DNA of 64,000 bases from an uncultured bacterium (lineage in GTDB: Bacteria; Bacillota; Clostridia; Oscillospirales; Oscillospiraceae): the NCBI GenBank assembly GCA_946548895.1, contig CAMNQF010000006.1:62001-126000 (forward strand). The letters are read 5' to 3'. The notes under the pieces are model-generated. The model had not been told where the DNA came from. It ran no database searches and saw only the letters and a list, made by a program, of their open reading frames with translations. Numbering within the stretch: position 1 is the first letter of the stretch; every line of letters starts with the position of its first letter. The position numbers and the translations under genes are program-made. Positions 18,171 to 25,823 of the stretch are shown one piece after another.

Positions 18171-18848
18171 ATGGGATGCAATGGCGATATCGTCCTGCGC
18201 ATTTCGCCCGAGCGGCTGGAGATCGCGCTGGAACAGCAAAAGGAGGGCGGCGTAGTCGCCCGCAAGAACATCTCGCCGGAAGCCCTGGCCGCCTGTATCC
18301 TGGGCAGCCGGTATGACGAAAGGGCTCGGGCCACCGGCCTGCTGCCCGAGGGCTGCATCGCGGCCATTCTGGAGGAGGTAAATACCACCTACTTCATCCG
18401 ATACCCGGAATTGTACGCCGACATCAGCTATTACGGAACGGAATATCTCCATTTTCCCCTTCCCCGGCTGGTGTTTGCCTTCCAGCATCTGGCCAAAACG
18501 GGCAGGGTGGGCAAGTGCCGGCTGTGCGTGGTAAAGGATGAACTGCTGACCCCAGATACGCCCACATATCACTATCCGTTTTCCAACGTGAACAGTGAGA
18601 ACGGGCAGATCTGCACCGGGAACAACGCCCTGCCTGCCTACCCAGACCCGTTCAGGCTCCACACGCTGATGGGGTACATCCTGCGGCTGCCCAACAACAA
18701 CGACTACTTCATGGCCGCGCATAACCGGCCCCACGCTGGGTACCGGGATCTACTGGAGCTGATGAAGGACAAATCCCCTGGCTTCTACTACTCTGATATT
18801 TTGGTGGAGGACGGCAAAACACTGAACGCCTTTATGAATGGGAGGTAA
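18171..18848 (+). CDS. PRTRC-B / prokaryotic E2 family D-like protein
   Basis: 225 residues. The centre reads FPLPRLVFAFQHLAKTGRVGKCRLCVVKDELLTPDTPTYHYPFSNVNSENGQICTGNN, matching the PRTRC protein B pattern of a proline-rich hinge, a PF-N strand and a G-IC-G turn seen in the E2-like (ubiquitin-conjugating) superfamily. The cysteine in GQICTG is the obvious candidate for the active or structural residue. With the JAB and ThiF-like genes of the same operon it completes a JAB-E1-E2 set. A GGAGGCGGC sequence precedes the ATG, which directly abuts the upstream stop. Family fairly sure; conjugating activity is inferred, not shown. Confidence 0.75.
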   Translation: MGCNGDIVLRISPERLEIALEQQKEGGVVARKNISPEALAACILGSRYDERARATGLLPEGCIAAILEEVNTTYFIRYPELYADISYYGTEYLHFPLPRLVFAFQHLAKTGRVGKCRLCVVKDELLTPDTPTYHYPFSNVNSENGQICTGNNALPAYPDPFRLHTLMGYILRLPNNNDYFMAAHNRPHAGYRDLLELMKDKSPGFYYSDILVEDGKTLNAFMNGR

Positions 18849-18852
18849 TGGC

Positions 18853-19734
18853 ATGGAACGGAAAGACCCGAGACAGATTCAGGCCGAGCTGGCCATGCCC
18901 TTTGCGCCGGAGGACTTAGAATGGCGGCTGCAAAGGACGTTTGAGTACCAAGGTGAAGCCAAAGGCGTCGCCGTCCCCTACGTCACCAACCGGGCCATCA
19001 TGTCCCGGCTGGACGATGTGGTGGGCCCGGAGAACTGGTACAACGACTTCAAGCCCTGGCATGGCACCGGCGGGAAGGAAGCCCAGCTGTGCGGCATCTC
19101 CATCCGCTACGGGGACGGCTTCATCACCAAATGGGACGGCGCCGAGGATTCGGACATCGAGCCCGTGAAGGGCGGCCTGTCCGACAGCATGAAGCGGGCC
19201 GCCGTCCAGTGGGGCATCGGCCGGGTGCTGTATAACATGGACGTGGTGTTTGTGGAAGTGGAAAAGCGGGGCAAGACCTGGATCATCAAAAAAGACCAGC
19301 AGGAGCAGCTGGACTGCGCCTACCGAAAAATGCTGGGCAAGCTGGGCCTGACCCCGGCCCCCGCAGGCGGCCTGCGGCCCCAGCCGGAGCCCGCGCCGGA
19401 CGGTCAGACGGCGGGAACGCAGCAGGGGAGAGGCAGCAATGATGCCGCCGGACGTGCCGGACGCGCATCGGAAGGTAAGCCGAGGGGGAACGGCATTTCG
19501 TACATCATCCGCCATGCCCGCATCAACAAGGGGATCAACTCCATCAGCACCCAGCTGAGGCTGGAGTCCTCCCAGGGGGACAAGCTGGAAGCCTTTGTCC
19601 GGGGAGAGCACCCGGAGCTGACCGTGGGCGTCGTGCTGGTGGACGTGAAGCTGGAAAAGCGGCAGAAAGATACCGTTGTCTACTATATGCTTGAAAAGTT
19701 TAAGATCGCGGACACCCAGCCCCAGGCAGCTTAG
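18853..19734 (+). CDS. Rad52/22-family single-strand annealing protein
   Basis: 293 residues. I chose ATG 18853, five bases past the preceding stop, with GGGAGGT ahead. The N-terminal half is the annealing core: LAMPFAPEDLEWRLQRTFEY, VPYVTNRAIMSRLDDVVGPENWYNDFKPW, then GFITKWDGAEDSDIEPVKGG and SMKRAAVQWGIGRVLYNMD, all matching phage/element Rad52-type proteins. A Gln/Gly/Ala-rich linker follows, then a C-terminal domain. It would coat single-stranded DNA and anneal complementary strands during element replication or recombination. It is followed by an SbcC-like ATPase, a common partnership. Confidence 0.88.
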   Translation: MERKDPRQIQAELAMPFAPEDLEWRLQRTFEYQGEAKGVAVPYVTNRAIMSRLDDVVGPENWYNDFKPWHGTGGKEAQLCGISIRYGDGFITKWDGAEDSDIEPVKGGLSDSMKRAAVQWGIGRVLYNMDVVFVEVEKRGKTWIIKKDQQEQLDCAYRKMLGKLGLTPAPAGGLRPQPEPAPDGQTAGTQQGRGSNDAAGRAGRASEGKPRGNGISYIIRHARINKGINSISTQLRLESSQGDKLEAFVRGEHPELTVGVVLVDVKLEKRQKDTVVYYMLEKFKIADTQPQAA

Positions 19735-19747
19735 AAAGGAGAGGCAC

Positions 19748-21556
19748 ATGAAAAAAATCCAAAGCTTTCAGATCACCGGCATGACCATCGCCGGGTTCAA
19801 GTCCTATGGGGAACCCACGGAGCTGGTGTTCGGAAATCCCACCGTTATCACCGGCGGCAACGGCCGGGGCAAGACCAGTATTGCCGACGCCATCGCTTTT
19901 GCCGTCACCGGCCTCCCCTTCTTTGGGGAACGGGGCATCGACCGGTTGCACAATGAAACCCAGCCCGACGTGTCCATCACCATGAACTTTGTGGATGAGG
20001 AGGGCACCGCCCATGTGCTCACCCGCACCCGGCACAAGAGCGCCATGACCATCCTCTATGACGGCTACACGATCCGCCAGATGGATCTCACCGAGCTGTT
20101 TGGGGAGAAGGACGTGTTCCTGTCCATTTTCAATCCCCTCTATTTCATTGAGGAACTGGGGGACGACGGCAAAAACCTGTTGGAGCGGCACCTGCCCCCG
20201 ATCTCCCACGAGACGGTGCTGGCCCAGCTCTCCGACGCCACCCGGGCAGCCCTGGAAAACGAACCGCTTCTCTCCCCGGACATCTACCTGAAGCAAAAGC
20301 GGGCGGATATTCGGGAGCTGGAGGAAACCATCATCTATCTCCAGGGGCAGAAGGATCTGAGCGAAACCCAGGGGGAAAACCGGGAACAAAGCATTGCCGC
20401 CCTGACCGCCCGCCACACGGCCCTTGCCAAGGAGGTGGAGGAGCTGGAAGCCAAGCGGTTCGACGGCCTGGACACAAAGGCCATGGAGCAGCAGCTGGTG
20501 GAGCTCAGCGCCCGCTACCATGAGGCGGCTCAGGATGACTCTCCCCTGGACGCTGAGATTTTGGCGCTGGAGCGGAAGCTGGCCGCCCGAAAGGCGGAAC
20601 AGTACCAGTCCGCCTACACCCAGGCCATCGCCGACGCCACCGCAAAACTGGGGCAGCTGACCGCCCGGTTCAGCATGGACAAGCAGGCATTCCAGACGTT
20701 TGCGTCCGGCATGACCTGTCCCACCTGCCGCCGCCTCATCACCGAGGAAGCGTTGGTGGAGGTGCGGGCCGGGCTGGAACAGTCCGCCAAGGAGACCGTC
20801 GCCGCCGGCCAGGAGCAGCGGGCCCAGCTCAATGAGCTGAAAGAGAACGACACCAAGGCCAAGGCGGTCTTTGAGCAGTTCCAGGCCGATGATGTGGCAA
20901 AACTGGAACAGCAGCTGGCCGGCCTCAACGCGAAAAAGTCTGAGGACAGTCCCGTGGACAGCCTGCGCGCTGAGATCCAGCAGCTCACCGCCGACCTGGA
21001 GTACGGAAACCTCTCCGAGTCGGAGTACGATCAAATGGAGGAGTGCCGGGAGGGGCTGCGGGAGTGCGCCGCTGATTTGAAGGCGGCCCAGGCCGTGGTG
21101 GAGCAGAAGCCGGAGGACTTTGACGGAAAGATCAAGGCTGCCCAGGATCAGATCACGGTGCTGAAAAAGCTGATTGCCGACGTTGCCATCTATGTGAGCG
21201 AACGGGCGAAGCTGACCTTCTCCGCGCTGAAAATGAACCGGGTGGAGATCTCCCTCTACAATGTGGTGAAAACCACCGGGGAGCGGAAGGACGCTTTTAA
21301 GTTCACCTACGGCGGGCGGCGCTATGACCGGCTCTCCCTGTCTGAGAAGATACGGGCGGGGATGGAGGTATCCGAGCTGATGAAGCGGCTCACCGGGCGC
21401 AATTACCCGGTGTTTGTGGACAACATGGAGTCTGTGGACGATCTGGCCAATGTGCGGCCCACGGGGCAGGTCATCATGGCCAAGTGCGTCGGCGGCACGC
21501 CGCTGGCGGTGCGCCCGGTGCGGCCCATCACCCTGGCGGAACGGCAGGCTGCATAG
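19748..21556 (+). CDS. SbcC/Rad50-like SMC ATPase
   Basis: 602 residues from the ATG behind AAAGGAGAGG. Walker A is GGNGRGKTS at 36-44. Long coiled-coil arms (about 180-310 and 335-480) flank a zinc-hook-like CPTC at 324-327. The C-terminal lobe has the signature LSLSEK and a Walker-B strand YPVFVDNME. The protein is shorter than chromosomal SbcC, as usual in mobile elements. It should clamp DNA ends and act with a nuclease or the Rad52-type protein; no SbcD nuclease is visible. Translation begins 13 bases after the Rad52 gene. Confidence 0.88.
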   Translation: MKKIQSFQITGMTIAGFKSYGEPTELVFGNPTVITGGNGRGKTSIADAIAFAVTGLPFFGERGIDRLHNETQPDVSITMNFVDEEGTAHVLTRTRHKSAMTILYDGYTIRQMDLTELFGEKDVFLSIFNPLYFIEELGDDGKNLLERHLPPISHETVLAQLSDATRAALENEPLLSPDIYLKQKRADIRELEETIIYLQGQKDLSETQGENREQSIAALTARHTALAKEVEELEAKRFDGLDTKAMEQQLVELSARYHEAAQDDSPLDAEILALERKLAARKAEQYQSAYTQAIADATAKLGQLTARFSMDKQAFQTFASGMTCPTCRRLITEEALVEVRAGLEQSAKETVAAGQEQRAQLNELKENDTKAKAVFEQFQADDVAKLEQQLAGLNAKKSEDSPVDSLRAEIQQLTADLEYGNLSESEYDQMEECREGLRECAADLKAAQAVVEQKPEDFDGKIKAAQDQITVLKKLIADVAIYVSERAKLTFSALKMNRVEISLYNVVKTTGERKDAFKFTYGGRRYDRLSLSEKIRAGMEVSELMKRLTGRNYPVFVDNMESVDDLANVRPTGQVIMAKCVGGTPLAVRPVRPITLAERQAA

Positions 21557-21575
21557 GAGGTGATCCCGTCTGGCC

Positions 21576-22640
21576 GTGAAGCAGTATGACAAAATTCCCA
21601 TCGTGGACGCGGCCAGACGGTGTGGTGTGGCCCTCGATTCCCGGACGCTGAAACACCGGGAGGTGGAGGCCACCTGCCCCTTCTGCCGCGACCACGGGCC
21701 GGGGAAGTACCATCTCAGTCTCAATACCAGCACAGACCAGTACCGCTGCAACCTGTGTGGCGCCCACGGCAACAGCTTGACGCTGTATGCCCGGCTGATG
21801 GGCGTGACCAACCGGGAAGCATACCAGGCGCTGACCCGAGAGGGCAAGGTCTATCCCATGCCCCGGCAGGAACAGGCCCGGACGGAGGCGGAGCGCCAGC
21901 CCCTGCCCCTGGAGCGGCGGCACGAAGCCTATACCTCTATGCTGGAGCATCTCACGCTGCTGCCCCAGCATCGGGAAAACCTGTTGGAGCGGGGGTTGTC
22001 TGAGGAACGTATCGTGCAGAATCAGTACCGCAGTATGCCGGAAACGGAAGCGGGGCGGAGGCTTTTGGCCGCCCTGCTCCGCTCCTGCGGCCATGAGCTG
22101 CTGGGGCTGCCGGGATTCCGCACCTACTACGGCGACTGGACGATCAGCGGGCCGAAGGGGTTCCTGATCCCTGTCCGCAACAAGGATGGGCTGATTCAGG
22201 GCATCAAGATACGGCTGGACGATGCGGACAAGCCCAGCCGGAAATACCGCTGGCTGTCCAGCCGGGACATGCCCAACGGCACGCGCAGCCATTCCTGGGT
22301 TCATGTCACCGGCGACACCACCCAAAAGCGGGCCTTCCTCACGGAGGGCCCGCTGAAGGGGGACGTGGCCAGCTATCTGGCCCATGACGCGCTGTTTGTG
22401 TGCGTGGGCGGGGTGAACGCCATCCGGGGGTTGAAGGACACGCTAAAGGATTTGGGCGTTACCTAGGTGGTGGAGGCCATGGACATGGACCAGATGACCA
22501 ATTCCAACGTCCGCAATGCCGTGCTGGCGATGCGGAAGGAAGTACAGGCCATCAAGGGCCTAAAATACACGAAATACACATGGGACCCGGCGTACAAGGG
22601 GGTAGACGACTACTTCCTCAGCCGGGTGGCGGCCATGTAA
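21576..22640 (+). pseudogene. CHC2-zinc-finger primase-like protein interrupted by TAG
   Basis: The frame starts at GTG 21576 (or CTG 21570, better spaced from AGGAGG at 21555). A CHC2-type zinc finger reads CPFCRDHG and YRCNLCGAHGN, followed by the TOPRIM-like half with FLIPVRNKDGLIQGIKIRLD and FLTEGPLKGDVA. After KDLGVT a TAG (22464-22466) stops translation, but the same frame continues VVEAMDMDQMTNSNVRNAVLAMRKE and on to YKGVDDYFLSRVAAM with TAA at 22638-22640. This tail is the expected end of TOPRIM proteins (the DMD acidic motif). A Lys or Gln codon mutated to TAG explains it. The protein would make primers or bind element DNA; without the acidic tail it is likely inactive. Confidence 0.85.
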
Positions 22641-22659
22641 AAAGACAAGGAGGGCAAGT

Positions 22660-23637
22660 ATGGATAACGTATTTGATATGCATGATTTCATCGGCACATC
22701 CCAGGGCGACCAGGCCCATATGCTGGGTAAGTTCCTCTATTTCTCCCTGGCGAACCTGCTTGTGGACAAGGGGGAGCTGTCCAAGCTGTGCGAGGACATG
22801 GGCATTCCCTACGCCGGTGGCACCCGGCTGTCCGTGGGCGACGCGTTCCGCTCCGCCACCGGCGATATCCGGGAGCGTGTCCCGGTGACGGCCATGGGGG
22901 AGACCAACATCTACCTGGCCTACTGCCGGGATAACAAGCGCACCAGCGCCGATATTTTATCCCGGGAGCTGGTGAAGGAGACGCTGAACCAAAAAACCAA
23001 CAACTACGAAAAGCTGGCCAACATCAGCTATGATAAGAAGGACGGCGTGTTCCGGGCGGAAAACCTGGCGCCGGATGATGCCATCGACGTGCCGGCCTGC
23101 TGCCGCAAGGCGGAGGAGCTGTTTGAGCTCTATCAGAAGTGCGCCAACCGAAAGCAGATCGAAACCATCTGTGTCAACTATCTGCGGGGGCTGGAGGCCA
23201 CTAAGCTGAGTATCACGGGGCATATGTACTTCGTGCCCCGCACCCACATGGACAAGGTGGATGTGTTCGAGGAGTTCATCGGGTTGCTGGGCGGGCTCAA
23301 CCGCAGGGAGACGCCGCTGATGGTGAACAGCTTTTTCATCATCGACGATGAAAAGCAGCGGTCTAAAATGACCGAGGAATTCTATGCGGCGGTGAAAAAA
23401 GAGATTGCCACCTACCAGGAGCGGGCGGACTACCTTATCAAATCCGGCAGCCAGAGCCCGGCGGTGATGGATCGCTGGGTGCTGAAGATCCAGGCGCTGG
23501 AGGAAAAGAAGAAGCACTATGAGGAGGTGCTCCGCCGGGAGTTGGACGGGCTGGACGACGAGTTTTCCACGCTGAAGTTCCTGGGGCAGGAACTCCAGAT
23601 GAGGGTACAGAGTATTCGCTTTCAAAAAGTAGCATAA
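22660..23637 (+). CDS. Conserved element protein (possibly DUF6744)
   Basis: 325 residues. The N-terminal half is alpha/beta (MLGKFLYFSLANLLVDKGEL, VPVTAMGETNIYLAYCRDNK), and the C-terminal third is a coiled coil with many Glu and Lys. No catalytic motif is obvious. Similar proteins sit next to primase and SbcC-like genes in Clostridia elements; the DUF number is from memory and uncertain. It is the last gene of the operon, 19 bases behind the primase tail, and is followed by a strong terminator. AAGGAGGG precedes the ATG. Confidence 0.7.
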   Translation: MDNVFDMHDFIGTSQGDQAHMLGKFLYFSLANLLVDKGELSKLCEDMGIPYAGGTRLSVGDAFRSATGDIRERVPVTAMGETNIYLAYCRDNKRTSADILSRELVKETLNQKTNNYEKLANISYDKKDGVFRAENLAPDDAIDVPACCRKAEELFELYQKCANRKQIETICVNYLRGLEATKLSITGHMYFVPRTHMDKVDVFEEFIGLLGGLNRRETPLMVNSFFIIDDEKQRSKMTEEFYAAVKKEIATYQERADYLIKSGSQSPAVMDRWVLKIQALEEKKKHYEEVLRRELDGLDDEFSTLKFLGQELQMRVQSIRFQKVA

Positions 23638-23650
23638 ACGGGAATAAGCG

Positions 23651-23690
23651 TGCGGGGGAAGGTTCAGCCTTCCCCCGCATTGTTTTCTTT
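23651..23690 (+). terminator. Rho-independent terminator of the mobile-element operon
   Basis: A perfect 12-bp GC-rich stem (23651-23662 with 23668-23679), a 5-base loop and then TTGTTTTCTTT, 14 bases past the last stop codon. Confidence 0.9.
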
Positions 23691-23923
23691 ATTTGTTGCG
23701 ATGCCTCTTATGCAATTAAATAGAAAGCCTTTCCCATAGCATGAGCCTGGAGCCTGTCTCTTAACGAGATGTGGTCTGTTAGCTGGCCGTTCCGTCTCCT
23801 AATATTGGGTATCGTTCTGCTCCAGCTTCTCTGGCAAGCAGCAGTGGACTGCCAGACTATAATAAAAATAATGGTTTGTATGCAACTGGCAGGCTGTGCT
23901 CTGGCACAAGAACGGCTGACAGC

Positions 23924-24979
23924 TCAATGTGCTTCCTCAGAAGCTGGAAGTGCTGACAGCGTGACCACAAACGTAGTTCCCACGCCCACCTGGCTGGACG
24001 CTTCAATTTTTCCGCCATGAAGGTCAACAATTCTTTTTGTGAGTGAAAGGCCCAGCCCATTCCCAGCTGTTTTATGGGATGTATCACCTTGATAAAATTT
24101 TTCGTATATTCGTTGGAGTACTGCTTGATCCATGCCAATCCCATCGTCTTGGATTACAACTTGAATGTCAGTTCCTATCTTCCTGAGCAGTACACGGATT
24201 TTTCCGGCTTGCTTGACAAATTTAATTGCGTTTCCAAGCAGGTTTTGCCAAATCTGTAGGAGTAGATCACGGTTGGCATAACAGTCCACTGGATCTAGGT
24301 CAATATCCAACTCAAGATGTTTTCCGTTCCACTGCGGTTCCAACATTAGGATAGCCTCCCGCAGTTGCTCATCCAGGGAGAACCACTCCCTCTGAATTTC
24401 AATCTCTTGGTGTTCCAGCCGCGACAAAAGTAGAATATTACCGATCAGTGTGGAAAGCCGCCGTGTGTTAAACAGGATGCGCCGAGTATATTCAGTCCGT
24501 TTTTCTTCGGAAAGCTCTTTGCGCTGCAGCAGTGTGGCGTATCCCTCAATCGCCGATAAAGGTGTCTTGAATTCATGAGACACGTTTTCAATGAAATCAT
24601 TTCGGAGGATTTCAGTTCCGGCCAGCTCTCGGGCCATCACGTTGAAGTTGTGGGCCATCTCCCGGATTTCAGATGCTGGTATGTCCTCATTCAATTGAAT
24701 GTTGAAATTTCCCTTCGCCACCTCCTGAGTGGCTTTGCTGATTTCAAGGATCAGCTCCAGCGGACGTTTTCCAATCAGCCTGAACAGAACCGTTCCAATG
24801 ATGATGCTGACGGTTGGGGTAACAATCAGCCCCCGAAAAGGATGCTGAAAATCCAGAAACCCGATCCGAAACAGCAGCACGGCGAAGGCGGTGGAAAGGG
24901 TCATGGTTATGCTCAAGACCAGAAAAAGCAGAATGGAAAACATTGCGGCTGTTTTCAGCGTCCACTGATACCGTTTCAT
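23924..24979 (-). CDS. Sensor histidine kinase, HAMP/HisKA type
   Basis: 351 residues. Two membrane helices (about 10-37 and 47-67) with almost no extracellular loop suggest sensing within the membrane, as in kinases that monitor a partner transporter. A HAMP-like linker follows, then the H box NVSHEFKTPL, N box LLQIWQNLLGNAIKF, D box DDGIGM and G box GNGLGLSLTKRIVDLHGG. The start codon overlaps the stop of the OmpR-type regulator by 4 bases. It is divergent from the ABC transporter, which is its probable target or sensor partner (inference). Confidence 0.92.
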   Translation of the reverse strand: MKRYQWTLKTAAMFSILLFLVLSITMTLSTAFAVLLFRIGFLDFQHPFRGLIVTPTVSIIIGTVLFRLIGKRPLELILEISKATQEVAKGNFNIQLNEDIPASEIREMAHNFNVMARELAGTEILRNDFIENVSHEFKTPLSAIEGYATLLQRKELSEEKRTEYTRRILFNTRRLSTLIGNILLLSRLEHQEIEIQREWFSLDEQLREAILMLEPQWNGKHLELDIDLDPVDCYANRDLLLQIWQNLLGNAIKFVKQAGKIRVLLRKIGTDIQVVIQDDGIGMDQAVLQRIYEKFYQGDTSHKTAGNGLGLSLTKRIVDLHGGKIEASSQVGVGTTFVVTLSALPASEEAH

Positions 24980-25647
24980 TTTTTCACCACCTTGTAACCC
25001 AGCCCACGGATCGTGATGATATCAAAGTCTGGATTTCCGCGGAAACGCTCTCTAAGCCTGCTGATATGCACATCTAGGGTGTGGGGGTCCGTTTCGCTGT
25101 CCGCGCCCCATACATCGTCCATGAGCTGACGCCTCGTAAATATGTGGTTGGGAGAGGCCGCCAGCTTGAACAGGAGGAAGAATTCCTTCTGAGGGAGCTC
25201 TGTATCCCCGCCGCCAGTATGGACGGTCAATGTGTCGCAGTCAAGAATGGTATCGCCCAGCTTCGTTCTGCGCTGACTGGCGATTTGGGATCGGCGCAGC
25301 AGGGCCTCCACGCGCCATACCATCTCGTTGACATCAATGGGCTTGACCATGTAATCATCTGTGCCAACGCGGAAGCCTTCTCGCTTATCCGCCGCGCTGG
25401 ATCTGGCTGTAATCATCAGGACAGGCATGGTGTAATGTGCTTCCCGTAGCGCTTTAATCAGCTCGAACCCGTCCATACGCGGCATCATAATATCCGAAAT
25501 GATCAAATCGACATACGTCTCGTCCAAAACGTCAAAGGCATCAATTCCATCTGCTGCTGGAACCGCGGTGTATCCATTTTCCGTCAGAACCGCACAAAAA
25601 AGATCCCTCAGCTCTTTGTCATCCTCTACGACCAAAATGCGAAACAT
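24976..25647 (-). CDS. OmpR/PhoB-family response regulator
   Basis: 223 residues from the ATG reading MFRILVVEDDKELRDLF; an upstream in-frame GTG is part of the ribosome site. The receiver domain has EDD, the phosphoacceptor Asp in DLIISDIMMPRMDG, and the conserved KPID Lys. A winged-helix output domain follows (KEFFLLFKLAASPNHIFTRRQL, DPHTLDVHISRLRERF, IRGLGYKVV). It is likely to bind the regularly spaced TTGAG boxes between it and the ABC transporter gene. Confidence 0.94.
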   Translation of the reverse strand: MFRILVVEDDKELRDLFCAVLTENGYTAVPAADGIDAFDVLDETYVDLIISDIMMPRMDGFELIKALREAHYTMPVLMITARSSAADKREGFRVGTDDYMVKPIDVNEMVWRVEALLRRSQIASQRRTKLGDTILDCDTLTVHTGGGDTELPQKEFFLLFKLAASPNHIFTRRQLMDDVWGADSETDPHTLDVHISRLRERFRGNPDFDIITIRGLGYKVVKK

Positions 25648-25712
25648 TGCCGTCACCTCTCCCTCAGTATACCGAGCATATAAGCGGAATGGAAGTATTT
25701 TAACGCAAAAAC

Positions 25713-25776
25713 CTCAACGGAACCTCAACTGTGCAAAATTGAGGTTCAGTTGAGAGACAGTTGAGTTTTACTTGAG
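25713..25776. promoter_or_regulatory. Array of six 11-bp-spaced CTCAA/TTGAG boxes
   Basis: CTCAA begins at 25713 and 25724; TTGAG begins at 25739, 25750, 25761 and 25772. Within each orientation the period is exactly 11 bp, one helical turn, the spacing used by OmpR-family dimers. The array lies between the divergent regulator gene and the ABC transporter, ending about 48 bases before the transporter ATG. Confidence 0.75.
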
Positions 25777-25823
25777 AAAGCCGCGGTATTCTCTGTTCAT
25801 AAAACACGGCGGGAGGCACACCC

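Noticed and set aside
19700-21847. 715-residue minus-strand reading frame
   Set aside because: Antisense shadow of the SbcC-like gene; Leu/Gly/His-rich with no recognisable fold.
10142-22466. In-frame TAG codons as evidence of stop-codon reassignment
   Set aside because: Several intact genes in the same operon end in TAG followed at once by a ribosome site and start codon, so TAG is a normal stop here. Nonsense mutations are simpler.
23769-24020. Small plus-strand reading frame after the element operon
   Set aside because: Half of it is antisense to the kinase C-terminus, there is no ribosome site, and no family is recognisable. A CTGTCTCTTA motif near 23755 resembles an IS4/Tn5 end, but no partner end or transposase exists.
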